From NCBI GenBank assembly GCA_010405405.1, contig MU004240.1, positions 636,217-700,216 of the forward strand: DNA of 64,000 nucleotides, written 5' to 3'. Below the pieces are notes generated by a model. That model searched no databases and had not been told where the DNA came from. It saw only the letters and a list, made by a program, of their open reading frames with translations. Position 1 is the first letter of the stretch; each line of letters starts with the position of its first letter. A program made the position numbers and the translations under genes. Source of the DNA: Microthyrium microscopicum (lineage: Eukaryota > Ascomycota > Dothideomycetes > Microthyriales > Microthyriaceae). Shown in pieces: positions 22,165 through 33,189 of this stretch.

Positions 22165-23753
22165 CTACGTCCGACTCCCCACCCTACTCAACGGAAACAA
22201 TCCCTCCACGCTTCCCCTTCTCGCGCCCCAATGAACAGGCTGTCTTCTCAAAAACGCGCCCACAGCACCCAAATATCCCTCATGCCGTAGGAAGAATGCC
22301 TGCTTACTCCCTTTACTCCAAAACTTAATCGCGTAACTTAATGTTGCCATCGTCTGCCAGTGGCCGCCTAAAAAGGAGCCGCCAAAATATATATGTTCAC
22401 AGTTGTGTTTCTCAGCGTGCAGGTAGGCGATTTGCCCAATGTTGTTGGATATGGCGTACAGGAGGGATTTGGATATATCTTCGGGTTTGAATGCTATATG
22501 GCGAGATGCTGCGTCGCCTGCGTCTGCCGGGGGTGGTGGCTCGGTAGATGGCGTGGGTGTTGGGGCGGTTGATGGGATGTGGGTGGTGTTGTTGGAGGGT
22601 TCGGTGGGAGGGTCGTGAATATCGCCGTTGCGCATGCCGCCATGGTCTTCAGCGTCGCGTTCGGCTTGGCGCTTGGTGCGGTAGACTTTGCCGAAGGAGC
22701 TGGCGATTGTGGTGGATTTGAGGCCGATTTTTGTGTAGTCTGCGCCGTATATGTCGCCGACTAGCATGTCTACTGCTGTGTTGTCGCCTTTTTCGGCTAG
22801 CTTTAGCATGTCGTCAAAGTTTCGCGCGCCTGTTAGTAGACTTAGGAGACCCCAGAGGGTTCCGCCGCCTAGACTTGTGCCGCCTACACGGGTGAATTCT
22901 CGTGGGCCGGATACTTTGATTATGCTGACGCCGGAGCCCATGTTGACGAGTAGATAGGGATGTGTAAATGCGCCGGTGGGCACGAAAGTGTGGGAGCCTG
23001 GCGCATCGCCGAATGTGAAGATTTCGCGGGGCACTTGGCTGATGAAGAAGTCGAGGCCGATTATGAGGCATTCCATCTCATCTTCGCGCATTACGGGCAC
23101 GCCCAGTATGGATTTGATCTTGTCGTAGAATTTGTATGCGCCGCCGCCGGTTGCGACGACGTAGAGGTCGGACGTGGCATTATCATCGTCAATGGCGCTT
23201 TCATGAGATGCTAACGGAGCAGATTGAGACTTGGTAGGAGAGGAAGGTGGACTATTACGTTGGCGGTGTTTGATGGCCAGTTGGCGCATATATTCTATGC
23301 AGGCATCGATGCGGTCGGTGGGGAATTTGAGGAAGTGCATGCGACCGCCGGTGTCTTTGTTGTCAGCTTCGAAGGACCAGTAACATAGTTTGATTAGACT
23401 GCCGCCAATCTAACGAACGATTAGCGATTACTCGTGAAGCGATCTATTGGATTTACGATCTATGTATATCTGGTCTGATATGCTCGCGTGAGAGGTGCAT
23501 GGTGGGGGATACTCACGTCAACAGCCAAATGACTGACCACATTGTGCTGATGCGGTAATCGGATATCGTTATGTTCATGTTGATAGTCTTCATCGTCGAC
23601 GGTAGCTTCCTTCTCGTCTACACTGTCGACAATGTATGCGCCCTTGACATCGATCCGAACGTCGAGGGCGGATACTGCAGCTGCGACCGTATTCGCATCT
23701 TCCGAGGGTAAAAGTGCATGCGCAGGTGGACCTATTGTCACCGGGACGTCCAT
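22165..23753 (-). CDS. Pantothenate kinase, eukaryotic type II
   Basis: Phosphorylates pantothenate, the first and controlling step of coenzyme A synthesis. Two exons, 23753-23517 and 23409-22165, encode 493 residues; the 107-base intron falls in the first ATP-binding strand. Motifs in order are AVD-IGGSLIKLCYW (phosphate 1 loop, split by the intron), LKFPTDRIDACIEYM, ATGGGAYKF, EMECLIIGLDFF, LLVNMGSGVSI (phosphate 2), VGGTSLGGGTLWGLLSLLTG, SSFGK, IAYLHAEKHNCEHIYFGGSFLGGHWQTM and FLRHEGYLGAVGAFL. A Pro/Thr-rich insertion at about residues 300-345 is typical of fungal forms. The start is the first ATG of the first exon, which has an acidic leader. Confidence 0.95.
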
Positions 23754-24497
23754 GGCGCCAGTTCAAAATTGAACAGCGGAAGAGAGTAAATGAAGCAACT
23801 GCTGAGCAGCGCGGGGAATAGATAGACTGAGAGATAGGTGGTCATCATGATAGATGGTACGGTGCAGAGCTGATCATGGAAGTTGCATCCATTTGCCCAC
23901 AGCTAACAGCTAACAGCCCACCCACCTTCGCCCGAGGTGTTTGTTCCCGACCACATTGAAGCTCATAGCTCGCTAACTCGATTAATTCTCGAAATGTAAG
24001 CAACACTGATACACAGAATAACCTGTCGTGTGCCCATCGGCTTCGCTGGCTCCCATCGAATGCGTAAAAACCTCGACTTCGCATCGAATGCACTGGGAAA
24101 AAACGCATGCGATGGGAGATGTCGAAAACCACGTTGAAAACTCGGCCAACTCGATTACTCCTCGAAACGCAAGCAGCACTGATACACAGATTTACCGGTC
24201 GTATGCCATCGACTTCGCTAGCTCCCATCGAATGCGCAAAACCTCGACACAGTATCGAGTGCGCTGGGAATTACAGCATGTGATGGGAGCGTGCCATTAA
24301 TTTAGTCGAGCGATTGGCAGGCTATGAACCAGAGAAATAAACAGATATTCCGATTAATGACTTCTCAATTACAGCATGGCAGTATACCAGCACTTCTATC
24401 TGAAGATTTTCAGACGTCCCCATCCCCACAAAATTAATATTTAGACATAAAACGAAGTGAAACCCCGTCAGATCCAGAGCTCGAGACAGCGCAAATT
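23754..24497. other. Intergenic region holding a tandem repeat
   Basis: It lies between the pantothenate kinase start and the 3' end of the telomere-binding gene. Apart from the repeat listed separately, no coding sequence is supported; open frames here are only echoes of the repeat. Confidence 0.55.
23951..24289. repeat. Two tandem copies of a ~165-base unit, each with an inner inverted repeat
   Basis: Copy 1 spans about 23951-24128 and copy 2 about 24129-24289, in the same direction and roughly 80% alike by eye. Both contain AACACTGATACACAGA or a close match, CTCCCATCGAATGCG near the middle, and CGATGGGAG or TGATGGGAG at the end. In copy 1, CTCCCATCG-AATGCG (24050-24064) pairs with CGCATG-CGATGGGAG (24104-24118), so each copy could fold as a hairpin. 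This could be a non-autonomous element duplicated in place; no target duplication is clear. Confidence 0.7.
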
Positions 24498-26857
24498 TCA
24501 CTCTTCCGCTGGGTTGTTCTGTGCTTGTGCCTGCTGTAGAGCAGTCTGCTCCCATGCCTCCAGCTTCAATCGCATAGCCTTGGAGAGCGACACGCTTGCG
24601 AAATTGCTGGGAAGAGGATGTCCAGCCTTGAGATACTCGAACTTCAAGTTGCGGGCCTTGTCCTTCAACGCAACCTGATCGCGAACCTTGAGGATTGCAC
24701 CACGGTTGGCATCTTCCTTCTGAATTTGCGCCCAGCTTGTTCCGAACTCTTCGATGTACGCAATAAGAGCAGATGTCTCCTCTTCTGTCCATTTCTTGCG
24801 CTCCTGAACCTTACGACCAGCGTCAGCTTTGGCTTCAGCCTTGAGCCCATCAGCGAACGTCTTGCCGCTGCTTTTGACTGCTCGATATTCTTCGGCAATC
24901 TCTTGTGTACGAGCCTTGAAATAGAGTGGGTCAGATTGACTGGCTTGGGATACAGCGATCAACTCATCCGCAAGTGTATGTGTTCCTGGGTTGGTAAGTC
25001 CGAGTTCGCTGGTGCGTAGAGAGCTATCCGGTGGTGCAGTACGTGGGCCACGTTTGGCTCGGAAGCCTTCGTCTCCGCTCACTTCTTCATCATCGTTTCG
25101 TTTTCGCTTGCGCCTCGAGGTTGGTGCTTGGGCTTGACTGGGCGAAGCCGAGAACGAAATTTTGGTTCCATTAGGTTGTGTATCGAGCATGGATCTAGAC
25201 TGTTGAGTTTGGAAGGCTTGCAATTCTTGAATTCTTGCATCAGTTGCCGCTTGAGCTCCTCCAGCGTTTTGAGCATGCATGGCGAGCTCCTGCATGTATC
25301 TGAAGTTCTGGTCATTTTGGCTTTGATCATTGAGGAGATTCTCCATTGGTGCTGTCTCAAACTGTGTTCCAGAATCAAAGTTGCCGATAGCTCCTTGGGA
25401 TTGGGAAGTGATCTTGATATCCCCAGATCTCAATCGATCAATGGTATTGACAATTTCGTCAATTCCACCCCGACTCTGGATTTGATTCGAAAGCTCACTG
25501 GATCGTAGTTTTGCCCAATCAAGGCCCTCGAGGATGAAGTTGCGAAGAGGATATTGTTCAGCAAGCTTTTCGATGTAGGCCTTACCTTCACCTTCAAAAG
25601 CATCGCTTTCTTCATCATCTGGCAGATATGCGTCAACCCTCTCGACCCATTCTTTAATCTTCTCAATGTTCTCGGTATCCATCATACTTCCAAGAGCTTC
25701 TGAGCCGAAAGACCGAACTGGGCAATGTTCCTGCATCTCCTTTGTCTTTTCTGACACAGGAATATTGTTTGTATCATAGAACACATCTCGCAACATAATT
25801 CTAGGATCAAACTCCGAGGTGTGAGCCATGTTGTTGATAATTGATACAGCTAACTGAGTACGCAGTCCGATAGCCGTCGTAAATGTTAGGACTGCCAGGG
25901 CGCTGCTGCCGGATGGAAGTGCCTGTTGGGTGCTGAAGGCTTCCGTATTGCTGAATGAGGTGAGGAAAGGAGCCGAGAAGATGCGATTGTTTTCTTCCAA
26001 TCCTCGAGAGAGATGTTCATCTGCATATGAGTTGTGATACCATTGAGTCAATTGGCAGACAAAGCTCGCAAGATTGATTTTGTAAATGACGTCTTCGAGG
26101 CTGTAGTTGAGGTTCATAGAATGAGCAACAGCATAAGCCTCTTCGTTGCCCTCAAAAAAAGCTTGTTCAATTCTTCCAGGCTCAACATAATAAGCAGTGC
26201 GTTGGTCATCTCGATCCTCGCATCCTAGAATGGTCATCTGAGTCTTGATTTGTCCCAGAGCAGAGGTGATGCGCCGGTTAAGGCGAGAGTTTGGGTCATC
26301 AAGCGCTGAAATGAGTTGTGGATTTGTCTCTGTATTCTCAAGGCGGCCCAGGATCTTGAGAATCGATTCTGCATTTCCATAGAGAGCTGGGAGTTCCTCA
26401 ATAACATCCTCGGCATTAATAGCTTGAGTCGCAGGCCACTGGTCCTGGTTTTGTAGTAGGGCGTCCTCTTGGATGGCGGACAATTCTAGTCAAGTATTAG
26501 CCAACTTGTCAAAGCGTTCAACCCCAACCCTGAATCACGTTCATCTAACCCTGCGGCTGACCTCAAAGTAAACACCTTTTCTAACACCTGCGCTAACTTT
26601 CCAAAACCTTTTCAAACCACAACAAGGGGAACAGCAAACAGCAGAAAAGACGACGAACGCGACGCGGAAAGCTTGCACGTACCTGGATCCATATTGGAGT
26701 CGGGAATGACACGATTTGCAGCTCCTTTCCCTTTGGCTCGATTCTGAGTAGGAGAAGACGCTGGTTCACTAGATTGACCTCGCTTCCTTGTAATTCGGCC
26801 AGTTGTTGTGCTGTCTTCCGGAGGATTGCTTCCTCGTTTGGATCCGCGCGGTGGCAT
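24498..26857 (-). CDS. Telomere repeat-binding protein with C-terminal telobox Myb domain (Taz1/Tbf1 type)
   Basis: Expected to bind double-stranded telomere repeats or TTAGGG-like promoter sites in the nucleus. Two exons, 26857-26683 and 26485-24498, separated by a long 197-base intron, encode 720 residues. Exon 1 is a basic leader (MPPRGSKRGSNPPEDSTTTG). Residues about 80-420 are helical and match the dimerisation region placed before the Myb domain in TRF-like proteins. A basic patch, RRKRKRNDDEE, is a likely nuclear signal. The single Myb repeat starts at W624 (KKWTEEETSALIAYIEEFG), continues SWAQIQKED, and ends with the telobox VALKDKARNLK, the diagnostic motif of telomere-binding Mybs. 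The exact orthology, Taz1 versus Tbf1, is not decided from this sequence. Confidence 0.85.
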
Positions 26858-27570
26858 GATCGAGTATTGAGTGAGATGAGAAAGGCGATAAAGTGAACGT
26901 TGCCTGTAGGTCTCTATCGATTGAGGTGAGGTTAGTTTTGAGGTATATGCGCACGTTGTTGAGACCCTGGGCGGTTTGATCGTGCCTGCCTTTGCTTTGT
27001 GCTTCACGCAGAGTTTGAGATTCTCAAGAGGAAGGAGCGAGTGGTAGGTTTAGGGTATGCAGGCGCGACCGAATAATAAAGAACTACGAGCTGAGCTCTT
27101 GGCATTTGGCAAGTGCAAACCATTTGGGCAGGGACTGGTCCCTCCCAGTTGCCAGCCACAATTCAAAATTGCTACATTACAATTGGTCATAACTTGGTCA
27201 GGTGCAAAATAACATGTCCCAGTGCCTTCGAAGTCAACAATGAAGCTCTATTACTCTAAGCTTCAAAATACTTGACCACCCGGCAGAGACAGTTCTAGTT
27301 TGAGCTATAGGATCGTATCATGTTCAATAGGTGTTCTATGATCACCATAGCACTCGATAAAATAAAGCTTAGCTGGGCACCAGGACACTCGATGGGAGTT
27401 TGCTGTTTATTAAGCTCACTGGATTGACAGCGGCCTAGCGCGTCTCATGCAAGGCGCGACTGCCCCGGCCGAGAATTTCTGACCTCAACTTTCCAATAAT
27501 TTGATAGCTTGACATCCATCTATAAAATTGTTCTTCAATTTCCAAATTTTCCCTGCAGCTATCATCAACA
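26858..27570. other. Shared upstream region of the telomere-binding gene and the RNPS1-like gene
   Basis: A divergent promoter region of 713 bases. The RNPS1 side has a CCAAT box and a TATA box, listed separately. No coding sequence supported. Confidence 0.6.
27493..27527 (+). promoter_or_regulatory. CCAAT box and TATA box of the RNPS1-like gene
   Basis: CCAAT lies at 27493-27497 and TATAAAA at 27521-27527, 44 bases before the ATG. Their spacing and order suit a core promoter with a short leader. Assignment is by motif and position only. Confidence 0.45.
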
Positions 27571-28658
27571 ATGCCGTCTAGATCTCCATCCAGATCGAGG
27601 TCGCGGTCAAGGTCTCCTCGTAGATCAGTAACACCTCGCTCAGCCTCGCGATCCGTTTCGCCAGCTCCCCATCGATCACGTACTCCAGAACAACCTCGTC
27701 ATAATGGCAGTCGCCGTACTGCTAGCAGATCGCCATCAAGAGGACAGTCTCGGAGCGATAGTCGAGGGCGCAGCTATAGTCGCAGTCGTAGTCGAACTAG
27801 AAGTCGAACACCACCGCGAAGCGCAAAGGTAGGCGCATAAACATCGCTCACCAGCCAGCTCTAACATGCGCGCAGATTGTGGTAGAGAAACTCACGAAGA
27901 ACGTGAATCAAGCACACTTGGAGGAGATATTTGGTCATTATGGCAGGATCAATGACATTGACCTGCCGATGAACATGAATTGTACGTAAGCATTACTCTT
28001 TTGTTGTGGTCAATGCTAACTATTCGCAGTCAATACCAATCGTGGAACTGCCTATATCGTATACGAATCCGTCGCATCAGCCGAATCTGCCATAGCACAT
28101 ATGCATGAGGCTCAGTTGGATGGCTCTGTCGTGTCTGTTTCCATAGTCCTCCCTCGACGACGATTCTCCGTATCACCCCCGCCGCGCACAGTCGCTCGCC
28201 CACCTCGTCAAGACTATCCACCATACCCATCCGGACCTCAAAGAGGAGGCTACGGTGGCCGCGGTGGAGCTCAAAACAATTATGGAGGCGGACCACGGTT
28301 TGGTGGACCACCAGGTCGCAATGGTCGCTCACGATCACCTCCAAGAGGATACGGCGCGTCTAGAGGACGTAACGACGGACGTAACGATGGCTATTATAGA
28401 AGAAGAAGCTATTCTCGAAGTCGTAGCCCAGCACCCGGAAGAAGGAGTAGATCTCCTACTCGTTCACCAAGTCGTACACCACCACGTCGAGGAGGTGGAG
28501 GTGGAAGTGGCAGTGGAGAGTATCGTCGTCGGGAAAGTCCACCGCCAGCACGTGGTAGTGGCCCATCGAGAAGACGAAGTCCGAGCTACGATAGCTACAG
28601 TGGCTATAGCTCACGTAGTCGCAGCAGGAGCCGGGACAGAGGTGGTCGAAGAAGATGA
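27571..28658 (+). CDS. RNPS1-like SR protein (RS domain, RRM, RS domain)
   Basis: Nuclear RNA-binding protein related to RNPS1/SR45, which acts in splicing and exon-junction complexes. Three exons: 27571-27828, 27876-27981 and 28030-28658, giving 330 residues. Residues 1-86 are an Arg/Ser-rich domain. One RRM lies at about 87-165: IVVEKLTKNVNQAHLEEIFG, DIDLPMNMN, then RNP1 region NRGTAYIVYES and AIAHMHEAQLDG. The C-terminus is Gly/Arg-rich (RGGYGGRGG) and then RS-rich, ending DRGGRRR. The intron in the RRM falls at the usual place just before the RNP1 strand. Domain order matches RNPS1 rather than SRSF1-type SR proteins. Confidence 0.88.
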
Positions 28659-29000
28659 TCGTGTGGGTAAACAGAATTAGCATTCTTAGGTTGTGCTTAC
28701 CAAAAGTTGAAGCTCCAAAACCAATGAACTGGCATGTCCCAATCAGCTTTGCTTTCTGCCATTTTCGATGCCCCTTATGGGCAGCTATCTCTCTCACCAA
28801 GTGCTAGAAGCGCGGACTAGTCATCGAATATCAGGAAATACCAATACGCGAGCTTTCTGTACCCACTGACTACCATCCAGCTTTTGACAGTTTGCCTTTG
28901 TTGTATGTATCTCTGACACTGAAGGATTCTCATTCATTCATGCTGATGTAAATTGAGACAGATACCGTGAGAAGCAGTTCAAGCTTATTGGATTCCTACC
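28659..29000. other. Convergent intergenic region
   Basis: The 3' ends of the RNPS1-like gene and the FAD oxidoreductase face each other across 342 bases. Nothing else is seen here. Confidence 0.5.
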
Positions 29001-30547
29001 TCATCGCAATCCTAATGCAACTATATTGGCACTAGTTGCTTTACCGTCCATGATCTCACTAAGTACCAAGCCGCTACCAAGTGACTGTGATATGCCCCAA
29101 GCTCCATGCCCTGAGGCAAGAAACACACCGCTTCTCGCATTCTCTTCTGTCAGCTTGTCGCCTAAGTGTCGATTGGATATCCGACTTATGATCGGCCGTC
29201 CAGTAGCAGTTACGGGCCGGAAACACTAGGGGAAAATCAGTTTGCAGATCTTGGATATAGCAACCAAAGTTAATCGCAAGATCCACTAACTCACCAGGCT
29301 CTCTCTAACTACTTGCAATGAATCTGGCTGCTCGAGTTTGCCAAGCATCTGAGTTGAAGCTCTTTTCAAGCTCTCGATGCATTCGGGAATTGGTGTCGCA
29401 TCAGAGGCCAGTTCTGGAAGAGGCATTGTGGTGCTATTAAGTCCTGCGATATAGATTTGTTCTTCACGACGACTGAATATCTCGGGAGCAAATCCCTCCA
29501 TATCCGTCGCAAATACGGCATGGCATCCGTTAGACTGATGTTCCTTGGTCCATCGACTAGATCTGAGCAATAATGAGTGACCTGCCAATGCAGTCACTGG
29601 AATCTTGATAGGAGCAGATGGAAAGAGCTCAGAGAAGACCCTAGGAGACCATGCGCCTGCACAGATCACAAGGCGTGTGCACGGAACTGATATATCAGTC
29701 TTGGATCTTGAAACAAAACGTGTAATAGATGGCTCGTACATACTCTCGGATTCGATTGCATCTTTGAGAATCGTCACGCCCGACAGGATCCCATCAGCAT
29801 TCTTGACAACAGTGACCGCTTTGGCTGGTTGGTGTACAGTTACACCCTGCTTCTGACATTCATCCAGTAGAAATTGGCACAGTCGAAGCGGATCCCTATA
29901 GACCGTTAATTCAGGACTTGATCAAATCTCCGCCCAACATACAGCTGGGCAACATCACCATCCCGACTGATCAAGTCCAACGATCCTGACGTTGGCATAT
30001 TCACCCATCCTGGCCGCTCGCTCTCGTTAAACCTCTTTCTATCAGCAGCGCTCGCTCTCGTCGTCCCCTCCAACAACCAGTCTTCTCCACTCCCACCCAC
30101 TGCATCTTCGCTATCGCCTGAGCTCAAGGACGTGCCAACGCTGCGACTATACCCCCATCGCTCTTCTCCATTAAACGTATCTGCCAACTCGCGATGCAGT
30201 CGAAAAGACAACGCACCTAGCGCTGCCACGGGAGGCGCAAACCCTATGTGCGCCCAAAGCTCATCAGTTCCACGTTTGGCAAAGTGGAGGAGGGGTGGTG
30301 GCCGGGTACGTCTATAAGCTGTTTTGAAACAGTATAGTGGCCTTTTTTTTTGGGACTTGGACAACACCCCCTACAATGGGTTTTACTCACAGTCCTCTGC
30401 CAGGAAGCCTCCTGCTAGCCCTGATGCGCACTTGAATAGTTCAGCGGACGAATCTATCAGCACGATACGTCCATTGGACCGCGATGATAGGTAGTAGGCT
30501 GTGGAGAGACCAATAATGCCCGCTCCTATAATGACCGTGTCTGTCAT
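29001..30547 (-). CDS. FAD-dependent oxidoreductase of the D-amino-acid-oxidase family (TDA3-like)
   Basis: Flavoprotein of the DAO fold; the closest named relative by motif is yeast Tda3, a putative oxidoreductase linked to endosome-to-Golgi traffic, and the substrate is unknown. Four exons: 30547-30391, 30243-29943, 29895-29295 and 29225-29001, giving 427 residues. The N-terminal dinucleotide fold is VIIGAGIIGLSTAYYLS, then SGLAGGFLAEDW-FAPPVAALGALSFRLH. The join through W sets the first acceptor at 30244 and makes a 147-base intron that holds a run of nine A residues. Later motifs are DVAQLDPLRLCQF, VVICAGAWSPRV-type text (LVICAGAWSPRV) and the FAD-closing GVFLASGHGAWGISQSLGSG. All phases close. 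No signal or peroxisomal tail is seen. Confidence 0.87.
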
Positions 30548-31154
30548 TGTGCTATCGTGTTCGGGGTATATCTTCAAACCTCGTTCTTAGCGTAGGTTTG
30601 TCTTCCCTCTCAGTTTCTCAGTAGTTGTTGTAAATGGAAGAGTCAGTTATATTCGTTCTTGAGACAAGCTTCGTAATAAGGCGTATTGTAAGGCCAAGCG
30701 AAGGAGTCCGGCTAGTACCGAGTACAAGAATGACTCTAAGGCGCAGAGAGCCCCAATGCACGATATATCATGAGATCGGATAGAAGTGATTGGTCTTCAA
30801 GTCTTGTTTCACTGCTAGGAGGAGAACAACCGGGTTTATCCTGCGCTGGGCTGCATATACTGGAGTGATGTAGACCAACCAGTGGCATGATTATCGGCTG
30901 GGATTGTTGGTGGTGAAGAGAACAGCCCACCACGACCTTGCTCGCGGAATATAGGATGCGAAGCCGTCTCTTGGGAGAAACAACACTATTCACCACTTTT
31001 ATACCCGTGGAATATCCCCGCCAGTCTCGAACTCCAGAGGAAATCGCGTTCGCTTCGAAGTGTTTCGTCGTGATGACCTCGAGTCTGGGTTATCGTCCCT
31101 CTGCGATGTTGCACATGTTACAGACGGCTAGTACTCGATATACCAGGTTTGAAT
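30548..31154. other. Upstream region of the FAD oxidoreductase
   Basis: It runs up to the MITE. No supportable gene or clear core-promoter motif. Confidence 0.5.
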
Positions 31155-31489
31155 GGAGAGGGTCGGCAGCACAAGATATCTTGATCACTCCACTTTTCTG
31201 AAGGTTGACAACTGTAACCTCTTTAAGCCTAGTCTTTTGCAACGATATGAGAGGCATCTTACTGTCTTTATCGAAATCTAGCTAGTTTCCGTTAGGAAGA
31301 CCTACAAGTGATTCAGTTTAAGACGCTAAAGGGAAGTGAAATGCGCTATCACTGAGTGATAGCGCATTTCACTCTTTTTAAGTAATTTTTACTTAAGCCA
31401 CAGTTAAGCCAAATTAGGACGAAAGAGTAGTATCGGATCAGGATCCGATACTACTCGGATACAGATATTTTGTGCTGCCGACCCTCTCC
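31155..31489. mobile_element. MITE with terminal inverted repeats and three internal palindromes (copy 1, complete)
   Basis: A 335-base non-autonomous DNA transposon. The ends are inverted repeats of about 26 bases with one mismatch, beginning GGAGAGGGTCGGCAGCACAA. It is flanked by AAT on both sides (31152-31154 and 31490-31492), a possible 3-base target duplication. Inside are three perfect palindromes: AGTGAAATGCGCTATCACT paired across one base (31335-31373), TTAAGTAA paired across three bases (31378-31396), and GAGTAGTATCGGATC paired across two bases (31425-31456). There is no coding capacity. A second copy begins at 63714. The 3-base duplication would suit a Harbinger-like group, but this is not certain. 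Confidence 0.9.
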
Positions 31490-32264
31490 AATACGCTACG
31501 CCGTCAACGCGCGCAAGCAACGACCAGTTTTGTGGAGATATCATTGTGACAATAGGATTATTTTATGCTCGCATAGTGGGGTAGACGTGGATGAGCTTTC
31601 AAAATCTCAAGCCCTCGCCAGGCCCCAGCGACAAGTTGGTTGTAAATTCGCAATAGCTGTCTTGCCTGTCATATCAAGGCCAACGGCGAGAAGATCTAAA
31701 CATCCAGCCCCAGGCCTTACACCGTTGAGGAGTGACACCTTGTCTTGGAAGAGACATAGCCAACAGCCCAGAACCACCAACAAGAACCGCCCAGAAAAAC
31801 CTAGCCGATATCATACTAGACCATGACAGAATCTACGAGCAACCACCTGGGACCTTGTCCTTCGGAGCTCGGAACATAGCCGCTTCCATGTTTCTGGTAA
31901 ATGTCGCTGCGCTACTTCACACGTTCAAACCTAGGAAAGTCCTGTGCGGCAGCTGAAAGGGAAAGGGTATCTGTGTACAACTCAACCAAGCAGCTGCGAC
32001 AATCCCTGAACTTTGGTATCGTATCTATTGTCAAGGACCGTAAATAGCGCCGCGTCCATTTCAACTTTCTTGCCCACATATATTCATCCTGTTACCTGTT
32101 GCCAACGTTGGTTCGACTACTCATCAATTCTTGAGTACTTAAACACTGGTGACGACATCTTTCCTGGTCCATTTACCACTAGTCCGTGTGAGCCACTGAT
32201 TTTATATTTCTCCGTATCCTTTGACGAGTTTGATATCCATCCAGACTAAGCCAGGGAGCACGTC
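31490..32264. other. Upstream region of the first short-chain dehydrogenase
   Basis: No supportable gene. It separates the MITE from the dehydrogenase start. Confidence 0.5.
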
Positions 32265-33189
32265 ATGAAGGTCATCATTGTTACGGGGGCCTCGAGAGGT
32301 ATGCTAGACCGAAATCATCGAACTATATCACAGTTTCTGGATGCTGATTGAGTTGAACAGGCATCGGCCGAGCAGTCGCCAAGTTCCTCCTCGATAAGAA
32401 ATGCAAAGTAGTAGTCGCAGCTAGAGACGGTAATGCTCTGGATCAGCTGCGACAAGACTACCCAGATAACGCCTTAGTCGTCGTCGCAGACTTCAGTGAT
32501 CTAAAAGTTGGCCAAGAGGTGGTTAACGCCGCCATAAAAACCTGGGGGAGGCTCGACGGCATTGTAATCAATCATGGTCAGCTAGCACCAGTCAACAGAG
32601 TTGGAAATACAACAGCAGAGCAATGGAGACAAGCATTCGATGTCAATTTCTTTTCGGCTATATCACTGGTATTGATTCTACATCATTATCTACTGCATCT
32701 CGTACTAATCCGACTCAAGGTTCAAGCTGCTCTTCCTGCTTTACGAGAAAGATCGGGGAAGATCATATTCACCTCCTCTGGGGCAGCACTTAATGCATAC
32801 GCAGCATGGGGTCCGTACGGCGCAAGCAAAGCAGCGATAAACCATTTGACAAAAACTTTGAGCGTCGAGGAACCTAAAGTAATCACCGTGGCTATTCGAC
32901 CAGGTACCGTCAATACCGAAATGCAACGAGAAATCCGGGAGGAATATAACGAAGAAATGGACGATAAGGATCTCCAGAAATTCGCAAATCTTAAGGCAGA
33001 TGGCGAGCTTCTACGGCCGGAACAACCTGGCCACGTTATTGCTAAGCTGGTCTTGGAGGCGCCACTGAACTTCAGCGGCAAGTTCTACTCGTAAGTATAT
33101 TCCGCGCAAGAGTCATCTGACCATAACATTACGTTGCTAACTTGAGCAGATGGAACGACGGTGAGCTGGAAAATTTTCAGGATGATTAG
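32265..33189 (+). CDS. Short-chain dehydrogenase/reductase, sepiapterin- or benzil-reductase-like
   Basis: NAD(P)-dependent reductase of the classical SDR family, close in motif layout to yeast Irc24-type carbonyl reductases; the substrate is unknown. Four exons: 32265-32298, 32361-32668, 32720-33090 and 33150-33189, giving 250 residues. The cofactor loop is TGASRGIG, split by the first intron. Next come VVVAARD, DGIVINHG (in place of NNAG), the catalytic SSG, and the catalytic YGASK followed by AAINHLTKTLSVE. The second intron (51 bases, donor GTATTG, acceptor CAAG) is a multiple of three without a stop, so it could be retained and add 17 residues in the middle of the fold; the spliced form fits the family better. 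It is divergent from the FAD oxidoreductase, with the MITE between them. Confidence 0.87.

Noticed and set aside
28466-28660. Possible minisatellite in the Arg/Ser/Gly-rich end of the RNPS1-like gene
   Set aside because: The repetition follows RS and RGG codon use; no regular DNA period beyond the codons is seen.
30240-30390. Coding extension of the FAD oxidoreductase through TRPPPLLHFAKRGTDELW
   Set aside because: The family motif GGFLAEDW-FAPP is restored only if this stretch is removed as part of the first intron.
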